Below, in pieces: positions 17,358 to 25,307 of a stretch of DNA of 64,000 bases (positions within the stretch are counted from its first letter, which is position 1; every line of letters starts with the position of its first letter). A program made the translations under genes and the position numbers. Source of the stretch: Mitsuokella sp. oral taxon 131 str. W9106 (GTDB lineage: Bacteria > Bacillota > Negativicutes > Selenomonadales > Selenomonadaceae); NCBI RefSeq assembly GCF_000469545.1, contig NZ_KI273050.1, positions 1-64,000 of the forward strand. Reading direction: 5' to 3'. Below the pieces are notes generated by a model. It had not been told where the DNA came from, did not search any database, and saw only the letters and a list, made by a program, of their open reading frames with translations.

Positions 17358-17381
17358 TAGCAGCAAATTTTCTGCTATAAT
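17358..17381 (+). promoter_or_regulatory. -10 box and inverted repeat before the sensor kinase gene
   Basis: TATAAT (17376-17381) lies about 27 bases before the gene. TAGCAG-N8-CTGCTA (17358-17377) overlaps it and could be an operator. No clear -35 box is present, which fits activator dependence (inference). Confidence 0.45.
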
Positions 17382-17407
17382 AAAAAAATAGGGAAGGAGG
17401 CGCGGCG

Positions 17408-19000
17408 ATGAACAGTTATCGGGAGAGCGTGCGGCGTACGCTCATGAAGTTTGCGCTCATCCCCGTGCTCCTTCTCGTCCTGCTCGCTGTCGGGCTCGTC
17501 GTGGGGAGCTGGGAGTATCATGTCGTGCAGCAGAGTGACGTGAGCCGTATTGTTGCGCGTGAGGTGCTCGACGGCATTTTCTCGGACTACGCCATGCGCG
17601 CGCGCGAGGCAGCAGGGCGTGTCGGGGCTGCTACGGTTCCTGTACTTCGGCGAAACGGCTCGGAGCGGGCATCGCTTTACGCTTACCTCTACCACGAGGT
17701 CAACATTGCGCACGACGGCACGCAGTTTTTCCTGCTCGATTCCAATGGCGCGCTCATCTTAGGCAGCAAAAATGGGCTTCCGGAGATGCGGATCCCGCTG
17801 CAGCCATCGTGGGGGGTTCTTTGCCGCATGAGGGAGAGGCCGGACACGGTATGCGCGGAATTTGTCGTGCGTACGGATGGGCGGCAGGATCTCATCATCG
17901 GGCAGTCGGTCGGAGAGGAGACGGAAGGATACCTCTTTTTCGTCATACCGAGTGAGTATCTCGTGCGCAGCATCACGTCGCCCCATCTAGGCTTTGCGCT
18001 GACGGATGCCTTTGGGAACGCCTGCATCATGACGGGAGGCGAGTGGGAGGATGGTCGGCAGGGAAAGATCCTCCCCGCATTTTCCTCGGCGGTGCGCGGC
18101 ATTGCAGCAGCGCGCGGCGAGCAGTATTTCGTGACGAGCGAGCCGCTCGCCGTGCCGGGCGGATGGCGGCTTTGGTCGGTCATGCCTGTTTCCAATCTCT
18201 TTAGCCACTATCTCTTAGGGCTTGTCATCCTGCTGTGCGTGCTCGCCGTTCTCGTTCCTCTTCTGCTGCTCAGCGTACGGCGTGAGACGCGCGCACGCAT
18301 CCGCATGGTGGAGCAGGAGGAAGCACGCGTGACCGCCGTTTCGGAGATGCGCCGCCTGGAAAGCCAGTTCAACCCGCACTTTCTCTTCAATACGTTGGAA
18401 AACGTCCGTTTCATGGTCAAGCTCGATCCCGCTGCCGCGCAGCACATGCTCATGGAGCTCGCGAGCTTGCTGCGCTACAGCATCAAAGGGGAAGCGCGCT
18501 GCGTGCCCCTTTCGGAAGACATGACGTATACGCATAGCTATATGGAGATTCAGCAGTATCGCTTTGGCAAGCGCCTTCGCTATGAGGAGGAGCTTGCCCC
18601 TGACGTGCTTGACTGCATGGTTCCGCGCCTGTTCTTGCAGCCGCTCCTTGAAAACGCCGTGCGCTACGGCGCTTCGGAGGATGGCACGATACGGATCGCC
18701 TTGCGGGCGGGAATGGCAGGGCATGACACGGTTGAAGTCATAGTCCGCGACTACGGTATGGGAATGGAAAAAGAAAAACTTGCACATGTGCGGGGCTTGC
18801 TGCAAGCAGGAAAGGGAAAGGCGGAGGGGATCTGCACCCATACGGGCATCTATAATGTGCATCGTAGGCTGGAGCTCATGTATGGCATGGGCTTTGGGCT
18901 GACGGTATGGTGTCCGCCCGATGGCGGAACGGCAGTCACACTTCATTTGCCTGCAGAGAGGAGGGGACAGCGTGCTGAAGCTGGTCATAGCAGAGGATGA
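17408..19000 (+). CDS. Sensor histidine kinase, YesM/LytS type
   Basis: A 530-residue membrane sensor. A membrane helix (about 15-37) and a second (about 268-292) flank a 230-residue extracytoplasmic domain, probably Cache-like. The cytoplasmic part has the His_kinase motif QFNPHFLFNTLENVRFM near residue 320 with the phospho-acceptor His, then the ATP-binding N box LQPLLENAVRYGA and the Gly-rich DYGMGM. Its partner regulator is encoded directly after with a 29-base overlap. YesM/YesN pairs next to ABC importers usually sense the imported solute or its binding protein. AAGGAGG precedes the ATG. Confidence 0.9.
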   Translation: MNSYRESVRRTLMKFALIPVLLLVLLAVGLVVGSWEYHVVQQSDVSRIVAREVLDGIFSDYAMRAREAAGRVGAATVPVLRRNGSERASLYAYLYHEVNIAHDGTQFFLLDSNGALILGSKNGLPEMRIPLQPSWGVLCRMRERPDTVCAEFVVRTDGRQDLIIGQSVGEETEGYLFFVIPSEYLVRSITSPHLGFALTDAFGNACIMTGGEWEDGRQGKILPAFSSAVRGIAAARGEQYFVTSEPLAVPGGWRLWSVMPVSNLFSHYLLGLVILLCVLAVLVPLLLLSVRRETRARIRMVEQEEARVTAVSEMRRLESQFNPHFLFNTLENVRFMVKLDPAAAQHMLMELASLLRYSIKGEARCVPLSEDMTYTHSYMEIQQYRFGKRLRYEEELAPDVLDCMVPRLFLQPLLENAVRYGASEDGTIRIALRAGMAGHDTVEVIVRDYGMGMEKEKLAHVRGLLQAGKGKAEGICTHTGIYNVHRRLELMYGMGFGLTVWCPPDGGTAVTLHLPAERRGQRAEAGHSRG

Positions 19001-19742
19001 GGAAATCATACGGCGTGGCCTGGTTTGTACGTTTGACTGGGAAAAACTCGGCGTGGTCGTCGTCGGAGATGCGGAAGACGGCGTAGAGGCACTGAAACTC
19101 ATCCATGAAAAGAGGCCGGACGTCGTTTTGACCGATATTCGGATGCCGCGCCTTTCGGGAATCGATCTCGCAAAGCGCCTGCAAGGGGAGCATCGCACGG
19201 TGCACGTCGTCTTTTTGACGAGCTATGCGGACTTTGATTATGCGCAGCAGGCCGTGCGGCTCGGCGCGGCAGATTATTTGCTGAAGCCCGTTGAGGAAGA
19301 GGCGCTCGTGCCGGTCTTCGCGCGCCTGCAGATACGTGCGGCCGCAGGCGGGGATCGGATGGCTTTGCCGGGAAAACTCGATGCTTGGACGGCGTATCGG
19401 GACTGCGCGAAACGGAATCCTTACGTCCGCATCGCCCTCGGCACGATTGAGGCACGCTATGCGTCACGTCCCAGCATCGAGACGATCGCAGCGGATGAGG
19501 GCATTTCCTCGAGCTACCTTTCGCGCAAGATAAAAGAAGTGACGGGAAAGACATTCGGCGAGCTTTTGACGGCATATCGGCTTCAAAAGAGCATCGAATT
19601 GTTGTCGGAAGGGCGGCTGCGCGTTTACGAAATCGCGGAGCGGGCAGGGTTCGGCGACTACAAGAACTTCGCACAGGTCTTCAAAAGGATCATGCATACG
19701 ACGCCAAAGGCGTTTATGGAAGGAAAGGATTTACATTTATGA
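18972..19742 (+). CDS. Response regulator with AraC-type DNA-binding domain (YesN type)
   Basis: A 256-residue regulator. The receiver domain (1-120) has the acidic pair in IAEDEE, the phospho-acceptor Asp55 in VVLTDIRMP and Lys in LLKPVEEEA. The C-terminal AraC domain (about 155-256) has two helix-turn-helix units, including GFGDYKNFAQVFKRIMHTTPKAF. GTG 18972 is chosen because GAGGAGGGG lies just before it, inside the kinase gene. The stop overlaps the next start (ATGA). The likely targets are the importer or kinase promoters, both of which carry inverted repeats. Confidence 0.9.
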   Translation: MLKLVIAEDEEIIRRGLVCTFDWEKLGVVVVGDAEDGVEALKLIHEKRPDVVLTDIRMPRLSGIDLAKRLQGEHRTVHVVFLTSYADFDYAQQAVRLGAADYLLKPVEEEALVPVFARLQIRAAAGGDRMALPGKLDAWTAYRDCAKRNPYVRIALGTIEARYASRPSIETIAADEGISSSYLSRKIKEVTGKTFGELLTAYRLQKSIELLSEGRLRVYEIAERAGFGDYKNFAQVFKRIMHTTPKAFMEGKDLHL

Positions 19743-20590
19743 AGCGATACGATGGCTGCTTGCTCATCAGCGATCTCGACGGCACGATTGTGCCACGCGG
19801 AAAGCTCATTTCAAAGGCGAATCGGGCGGCAATCGCGTCATTCGTCGCGGATGGAGGGCTCTTCGCAGTCGCAACGGGGCGCACGCCGGAGGCGGCATCG
19901 GGATACGTCGAGGGGCTTGCGGTCACGGCACCGAGCGTCTTTTTCAACGGCGCGATGCTCTATGACTGGCAGGCGCGAAAGGTGATCGCGACACGTCCGC
20001 TCCATGGAACCGAAGATGCGCCGGATATTTGGGTGCGGTTCGCGAAGGAATGTTTGGAGATGTTTCCGAAGGCATGTATTGAAGTATACACGGAAGAGGC
20101 GTGTTTTATCGTGAGCCCTGAGGAAAATGATGACCCGCGCCTCGCAAAAGAATTCTACCACGTCCGGCATGTTCCGCTCGCTTCCATTTCGGACATGGAA
20201 AAAACACGGTGGCTCAAGTTCTTCGTCTGCGATGCGCCGCCTGCGCTTCACCGTTTGGAGCGGCTTGCGAAATCCTTTGGCGTGGCCGCGCTCAGCAATC
20301 ATTTCGATTCGGAAGCAAACTATCACGAATTCGTTGCAACAGGCGTTTCAAAGGGAGCGATGCTCGATGGGATCCGCCGTCATCCGAGGTGTGCGGGGCG
20401 TAAGATCATCGCGCTCGGCGATTACATGAATGATCGGGAGATGCTCGCACGCGCTGACGTGGGCATCGCTTCGAAAAATGCGCATGAGGCGCTGCAAAAA
20501 GAGGCGGATTTTATTGGCTGCCGCGTGGAAGACGATCTCGTCGTTTGGCTGCTCGACCACTTTGCAGAGGTGGAATCGCATTTTTCCTGA
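19739..20590 (+). CDS. HAD-superfamily (Cof-type) phosphatase
   Basis: A 283-residue haloacid-dehalogenase-like phosphatase of the Cof/IIB group, which acts on sugar phosphates, nucleotides or cofactors. Motif I DLDGTIV has both Asp (residues 12 and 14), motif II is in FAVATGRTPE, and motif IV ALGDYMNDREM is near residue 225. The cap domain lies between motifs II and III. Its ATG overlaps the stop of the response-regulator gene by 4 bases, so it is made together with the two-component system. That linkage suggests it dephosphorylates an imported organophosphate or an intermediate (inference). Confidence 0.85.
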   Translation: MKRYDGCLLISDLDGTIVPRGKLISKANRAAIASFVADGGLFAVATGRTPEAASGYVEGLAVTAPSVFFNGAMLYDWQARKVIATRPLHGTEDAPDIWVRFAKECLEMFPKACIEVYTEEACFIVSPEENDDPRLAKEFYHVRHVPLASISDMEKTRWLKFFVCDAPPALHRLERLAKSFGVAALSNHFDSEANYHEFVATGVSKGAMLDGIRRHPRCAGRKIIALGDYMNDREMLARADVGIASKNAHEALQKEADFIGCRVEDDLVVWLLDHFAEVESHFS

Positions 20591-20638
20591 CTTTGTGCTA
20601 TACTGGTGGCATGATTTTGTTGTGAATAGGGGAGCAGC

Positions 20639-21874
20639 ATGTTTCAGTTTGGTCAGGAAAAAGAAGACGTTCAGCGCGTGATCCAGCCGTTGTATTACCG
20701 TGCGTTTGCCTGTGACAGCTCGCGCTGCGGCTCGCTTTGCTGCCGTGAGAACTGGCACGTCGTCGTCGACGATGACACGCTTGCACGCTATCAAAATGCG
20801 GGCCGAAAACTCGGCGAGGAACTGCGTCGCGGCGTCGTGCGCGTGGGCGGGACTGGGATTTGGGCAATGCGCCATCAAAAAGGCGTCTGCACCTTCCTGC
20901 GTGCGGACGGGCTGTGCTCCCTGCATCGCCGCTTCGGCTCCGTTGCGCTGTCCGACGTCTGCGCTGAGTACCCGCGCAAGACACATGTCTTTGAGACGCA
21001 AGTCTTCCGAGGGCTTTGCATGACGTGTCCCGTTGCGGCGGAGACGGCGCTCCTTCCTAAGGAACCCATGCGCTTTGAGGAGGTGCAGGCGGAGCTTTCG
21101 CGTCCGAAGTATTACGAAAAGGGCGATGCTTCGCCGCTCGGCGAAACGACATTTTTTGCCGTCCGACGCATTGCGATTGCCCTTCTGCAGGAACGAAGCG
21201 CCTCGCTCAATCATCGTCTCGCAGCGCTCGGAATCCTGCTCAGCGAAGTCGAAACGCGTGCCCGGAAGGGAGGGACGGCGAGCCTTGAAGCGGATGGCGC
21301 AGCATTTGCTGCAGCAGCGCTGCGAGCCGTTCCCGCGCTTTTGGAAGATGCGCCGTTTGACGCGGCACAGGCCCTGCAGTTCTTCCGGCAGCTCATTCCG
21401 TACGTCACAGCAGCCTGCGAGGACACGCTTCCAGAGACGCGCGAGGCAATCGCGCATCTCACTGCGGCATTTGGCCATGGACATGCGGCCGAAGCGTTTT
21501 CGGATCGCTTGGCAAAGTATCGGGAGCACGTCCTTGCACCGTACGCGTACATGCTCGAAAATTACTTTGTCAATGCGTTCTATTTGGAGCGTTATCCGCT
21601 CATGGGCGGCACGAGCCTCATCCTCAACTATCAGGTTTTCGTCGTGCTCGCAAAGCTCACGGAGTTCCTCGTGCTCGCCGATGACCGGCTCATGGAAGAA
21701 CCCGCGCAAGCAGCGGATGGGAGCGGGATTGCGCCCGTGCAGCAGGCGATCCTCGATGCGGCAAGGTGGATCTCGATCCATACGAATCATTCTACCGCAT
21801 TTATCCATGCCCTTTATGCCTACATGAAAGAGCAGCAGGTCGATATTTCCTTCTTTGAAATGACGCTGTTTTGA
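20639..21874 (+). CDS. FliB-like protein (flagellin lysine-N-methylase family)
   Basis: A 411-residue protein of the FliB family, named for methylation of Lys residues on flagellin. The N-terminus carries the diagnostic Cys set: CDSSRCGSLCC near residue 25, then GVCTFLRADGLC and GLCMTCPVAAE, a YkgJ-like pattern thought to bind a metal cluster. The rest is helical. A TATACT box lies about 35 bases upstream, and GGGGAGC serves as the ribosome site. No flagellar gene is nearby, so the substrate is uncertain. Selenomonads are motile by flagella, which fits. Confidence 0.8.
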   Translation: MFQFGQEKEDVQRVIQPLYYRAFACDSSRCGSLCCRENWHVVVDDDTLARYQNAGRKLGEELRRGVVRVGGTGIWAMRHQKGVCTFLRADGLCSLHRRFGSVALSDVCAEYPRKTHVFETQVFRGLCMTCPVAAETALLPKEPMRFEEVQAELSRPKYYEKGDASPLGETTFFAVRRIAIALLQERSASLNHRLAALGILLSEVETRARKGGTASLEADGAAFAAAALRAVPALLEDAPFDAAQALQFFRQLIPYVTAACEDTLPETREAIAHLTAAFGHGHAAEAFSDRLAKYREHVLAPYAYMLENYFVNAFYLERYPLMGGTSLILNYQVFVVLAKLTEFLVLADDRLMEEPAQAADGSGIAPVQQAILDAARWISIHTNHSTAFIHALYAYMKEQQVDISFFEMTLF

Positions 21875-21910
21875 ACCGCCGTGAAAAGTGGGGTGGCGTA
21901 GGTGCGCATC

Positions 21911-22255
21911 TCACTTCTTGATGATCAGCGCCATGAAGACGAGGTCTTCCGTCTTGGATGGGTTTGCAATGCCATGCTTCTCGCCGTCGGGGCAGAACGT
22001 CGTCGCGCCTGCGCCGATGGATGCTTCTTTGCCGTTATCGTTATAGAGCGCCGTGCCGCTCAGGATGTGATACGTTTCCGTATTGCCTTTGTGCTCGTGG
22101 ACGCCGATAGAAGTCTCTGGGGGCAGGATGACCTTTGCGAACATATCGCACTTGCCGTCCAGCTCAGCGGGCGTCAAGAGCTTGACGATCGTGATCGTCC
22201 CGTTTCCGCCTGCCTTGTTCGTTGCCTGGACGGGCGCTGCTTCGATGCATGCCAT
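21911..22255 (-). CDS. Small cupin-domain protein
   Basis: A single-domain cupin of 114 residues. The two cupin motifs are visible: SIGVHEHKGNTETYHILSG (about 49-67) with His and Glu metal ligands, and a weaker second motif containing CPDGEKHGI. Such small proteins bind a metal and are enzymes or sugar or signal binders; the substrate cannot be told here. The ATG has AAAGGAGAG upstream. It converges on the FliB-like gene and is divergent from the YdcF-like gene. Confidence 0.8.
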   Translation of the reverse strand: MACIEAAPVQATNKAGGNGTITIVKLLTPAELDGKCDMFAKVILPPETSIGVHEHKGNTETYHILSGTALYNDNGKEASIGAGATTFCPDGEKHGIANPSKTEDLVFMALIIKK

Positions 22256-22287
22256 AAAAAATCTCTCCTTTTGTGCTTTCGCTTCAG

Positions 22288-22316
22288 TTGAAAATCGTGG
22301 TCGGCTTTGCTAAAAT
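22288..22316 (+). promoter_or_regulatory. Promoter of the YdcF-like and MATE genes
   Basis: TTGAAA (22288-22293) and TAAAAT (22311-22316) are 17 bases apart, about 80 bases before the YdcF-like gene. Confidence 0.7.
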
Positions 22317-22396
22317 AAGCATATCATTCATTTCGTTGTTCATGCGGGGATTCCTTTTTTTCAAAGGAATTTGCGCTTTTTCTTTTTGGAGCTGCA

Positions 22397-23152
22397 ATGG
22401 TTTACTTCTTGAAGTTCGGCGCGAGCTGGATCCTGCCTCCCGGCATTTTTATCCTGGCGTTTTTCGCCCTTTCCGTTTGGCTTTGGCGTCGCAAGGAAAA
22501 GCGGGCGGCTTCGATTCTCGCTGCCCTCACATTCGTCTTCTATCTGCTCTGTACGGGATTGGTCGCCGAATGGACGATGGGCGCGCTTGAGTCGTGCTAC
22601 GCGCCGCCTGAAAAGCCGGAAGGCGATGTCATCATCATGCTCGGCGGCGGCGCTATGGCGGATTCTCCAGACGTGGACGGGAAAGGGGCGCTCTGCGCGA
22701 GCCCCGCCAATCGTCTTTTGACGGCTGTCCGGCTGCAGAGAAGGCTCGATGTGCCGATCCTTCTCTCAGGCGGTCAGGCCTACGAGGACACGGGCGCGGA
22801 GGCGAAGATCGCAAAGCGCATCCTTATGAGTCTTGGCGTGCCGGAGGAGAAGATCCTGACGGAGACCCATAGCATCAACACGAGCCAAAACGCGAAGTTC
22901 TCGGCTGAAATATTGCGCGAGCACGGGCTCGCGCATCCGATTCTCGTGACGAGTGCATTCCACATGAACCGTTCTGTCCTGAACTTTGAGAAACAGGGAA
23001 TGGAAGTGCAGCCGTACCCTGCGGACTATCTCGTCTCCCACCACCCCGTCTTCCACTATACCAAGCTGCGCCCGCAGACGGAGGCGCTTCTCGATAATGT
23101 GACGGTTTTGCAGGAACGGCTGCGGACGGTTGTGACGAGGTATTTGGAATGA
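22397..23152 (+). CDS. YdcF/ElyC-like DUF218 membrane protein
   Basis: A 251-residue protein of the DUF218 family (SanA/ElyC/YdcF), linked in other bacteria to envelope integrity. Two N-terminal membrane segments (about 10-28 and 40-60) anchor a DUF218 domain with the motifs VIIMLGGGAM, ILLSGGQAYEDTGAEA, TETHSINTSQNAKFS and LVTSAFHMNRS. The stop overlaps the MATE gene start (ATGA). The enzymatic activity of the family is not settled. Confidence 0.85.
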   Translation: MVYFLKFGASWILPPGIFILAFFALSVWLWRRKEKRAASILAALTFVFYLLCTGLVAEWTMGALESCYAPPEKPEGDVIIMLGGGAMADSPDVDGKGALCASPANRLLTAVRLQRRLDVPILLSGGQAYEDTGAEAKIAKRILMSLGVPEEKILTETHSINTSQNAKFSAEILREHGLAHPILVTSAFHMNRSVLNFEKQGMEVQPYPADYLVSHHPVFHYTKLRPQTEALLDNVTVLQERLRTVVTRYLE

Positions 23153-24492
23153 CAAAGAACTTGGCGGAAGGCGAGCCGGCAAAGCTTATTTTCTTTTTCA
23201 CGATCCCGCTGCTCGCCGGCAATATATTTCAGCAACTCTACGCACTCATCGATACGCTCCTTGTCGGGCGCTTCCTCGGTGTCGAGGCACTCGCTTCTGT
23301 CGGCTGCACGGGCGCGCTGATGTTTCTCGTGCTCGGCTTCATCATCGGCTTTACGACGGGGCTTACGATCCATACGGGGCAGCGGTTCGGCGCAGGAGAC
23401 CGCGCGGGCGTTCGCCGCAGTGCGGCGGCGTGCGCCATGCTCTCGCTTCTCGTTTCCATCGTGCTTACGGCGCTCGGCCTCATCTCGTGCCGCGCGTTGC
23501 TCGTTCTCATGCAGACGCCGCCGGAGATTTTGGAGGGCGCGTATGACTTCATCCGCATCGTTTACGGAGGAATTTCGATGTTCGTGTTCTTCCAGACGCA
23601 GATGAATCTCATGCGCGCGCTCGGCAACAGCCGAACACCAACCTTGCTCATGGGAGCGGGCGTTACCATCAACATCGTCTTTGAGCTCATCGCGATTCCC
23701 CTCATGGGATGGGGGATCCCGGGCGCTGCGGCTGCGACCATCGCCTCGCAGTTCGTCGCGAACCTCATCGGGCTTGCCTATATTTGGAAACGGGTTCCCG
23801 ACCTGCACACGAGACGAAGGGACTGGATCTTTTCGCGCCGCATTTGCTGGGAGCACCTGCGCATTGCGCTCCCGATGGGCTTCCAGTCTGCCGTCATCGC
23901 AGTCGGCGCCGTCATCCTGCAAGTCGCGTTGAACGGGTTCGGTCCGGCGGCAATCGCGGCTTTTTCCGCCTCGCAGAAAATCGAGTCGATTGCGATGATG
24001 CCGATGATGTCGTTCGGCATTGCCATGGCTGCATACACGGCGCAGAATTACGGTGCAGGGAAATTCCATCGTATCGCGGACGGCGTGAGAAAATGCGCGA
24101 TGATGTCCGTCCTGTTCAGCGTCGCGGTCGCATTCGTCCTCATCACATTCGGGACTTCGCTCATGGCGCTCTTTGTCGGTGCAGGCGAGGCAGAAATCCT
24201 TGCCTACGGGCAGGAGTATCTCGTCATCAACGGCGTCTGCTACTGGATTTTATCGTTGCTTTTCGTCTTCCGCTATACACTTCAAGGGCTTGGGCAGAGC
24301 GTTGTGCCGACGATCGCGGGCATCATGGAGCTCGTCATGCGCGCCGCTGCTGCCATCGTCCTATGCGACTGGCTCGGCTACGTGGGTGCCTGCATGGCGA
24401 GTCCGATGGCGTGGATCGGTTCCTGTGTCCCGCTTGCGATCGCATACGTTTGGACGCGGCGCTCGCTCCTTGCAAAGAGCGAAATAAAATAA
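23149..24492 (+). CDS. MATE family multidrug/cation efflux protein
   Basis: A 447-residue inner-membrane transporter with about 12 helices, in two halves of six. The N-terminus GEPAKLIFFFTIPLLAGNIFQQLYALIDTLLVGRF is typical of the bacterial DinF/MepA-like group, which exports drugs or metabolites in exchange for Na+ or H+. The start overlaps the previous stop by 4 bases. The substrate cannot be predicted. A second, different MATE gene lies at 31066. Confidence 0.9.
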   Translation: MTKNLAEGEPAKLIFFFTIPLLAGNIFQQLYALIDTLLVGRFLGVEALASVGCTGALMFLVLGFIIGFTTGLTIHTGQRFGAGDRAGVRRSAAACAMLSLLVSIVLTALGLISCRALLVLMQTPPEILEGAYDFIRIVYGGISMFVFFQTQMNLMRALGNSRTPTLLMGAGVTINIVFELIAIPLMGWGIPGAAAATIASQFVANLIGLAYIWKRVPDLHTRRRDWIFSRRICWEHLRIALPMGFQSAVIAVGAVILQVALNGFGPAAIAAFSASQKIESIAMMPMMSFGIAMAAYTAQNYGAGKFHRIADGVRKCAMMSVLFSVAVAFVLITFGTSLMALFVGAGEAEILAYGQEYLVINGVCYWILSLLFVFRYTLQGLGQSVVPTIAGIMELVMRAAAAIVLCDWLGYVGACMASPMAWIGSCVPLAIAYVWTRRSLLAKSEIK

Positions 24493-24516
24493 TTTACTTT
24501 TTGTTCTTTTGATCTA

Positions 24517-24547
24517 TTGACTTTTTGATTTTTTGTGGTATTATAAT
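24517..24547 (+). promoter_or_regulatory. Promoter of the hsp20 gene
   Basis: TTGACT (24517-24522) and TATAAT (24542-24547) are 19 bases apart. I find no CIRCE (HrcA) inverted repeat around it. Confidence 0.55.
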
Positions 24548-24620
24548 ACTTGCAAGGGGAAAAGAGAGAGACCCCAAGCGAGAATATGAAAACCCAAGAA
24601 GCAGAAAGGGGATCGAGATT

Positions 24621-25061
24621 ATGTTTGGTTTAGTTCCATTTGGCAGCAACAAAGGTCTTGCAAGGCGCGAGGATTCGTTCGATCGCCTCTTCGATATGTT
24701 CAATGAGCCGTTTTTTGCGGGCTTTAGTGGCGGAAGCTTCAAAGTCGACGTCAAGGACGGCGGGGATCATTACGAACTGACGGCCGACCTGCCGGGCATG
24801 ACGAAGGAGGATGTCCATCTTTCTTATGAAAACGGCTACTTGACGATTGCCGCAGAAAAGAAAGCGGAAAACGATGAGAAGGACGACAAGGGTGGCTATC
24901 TGCGCCGCGAACGCAGTTACGGCAGCATGAGCAGGTCCTTCTACATCAGCGATATTGACGAGCAACGCGCCGATGCCGCATTCAAGGACGGCGTGCTGAC
25001 GGTCAAGCTGCCAAAGTGTGAGCAGGCAAAGCCTGCAGGGCACGAGATTCATATCAATTAA
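24621..25061 (+). CDS. Small heat-shock protein, Hsp20 family
   Basis: A 146-residue ATP-independent chaperone that holds unfolding proteins. The alpha-crystallin domain spans about 40-135: KVDVKDGGDHYELTADLPGM, then VHLSYENGYLTIAAEKK, then the closing GVLTVKLPK, with a short C-terminal extension ending HEIHIN. ATG 24621 is chosen from the conserved MFGLVPF beginning. It is transcribed alone, between a promoter and a perfect terminator. Confidence 0.92.
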   Translation: MFGLVPFGSNKGLARREDSFDRLFDMFNEPFFAGFSGGSFKVDVKDGGDHYELTADLPGMTKEDVHLSYENGYLTIAAEKKAENDEKDDKGGYLRRERSYGSMSRSFYISDIDEQRADAAFKDGVLTVKLPKCEQAKPAGHEIHIN

Positions 25062-25109
25062 GGCGTATCGCCGCCGTGGAAACGCGCGCAATACGTTCAA
25101 GCAACGGGA

Positions 25110-25134
25110 GCCGCATAAGTTTTATGCGGCTTTT
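25110..25134 (+). terminator. Intrinsic terminator after hsp20
   Basis: GCCGCATAA and TTATGCGGC form a perfect 9-bp stem with a 3-base loop, followed by TTTT. Confidence 0.9.
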
Positions 25135-25226
25135 GTCATGCAAAGGATGGGATCGCCTTGCTAAAACGTGCCTCATAAACAAGAATGGATTTTTGCAGTT
25201 ATTCAGGAAAAGAAGTACGAGATTGC

Positions 25227-25254
25227 TTGCAAAACGAAAAAAACGTGATATGAT
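25227..25254 (+). promoter_or_regulatory. Promoter of the NADH dehydrogenase gene
   Basis: TTGCAA (25227-25232) and TATGAT (25249-25254) are 16 bases apart. Confidence 0.6.
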
Positions 25255-25307
25255 AGAAACCAGTTATCATGACTTTTTTCACTTGCCGTGAATTGGAGGA
25301 GAAGGTT

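Noticed and set aside
24490-24620. CIRCE element before the hsp20 gene
   Set aside because: No TTAGCACTC-N9-GAGTGCTAA-like repeat is present.
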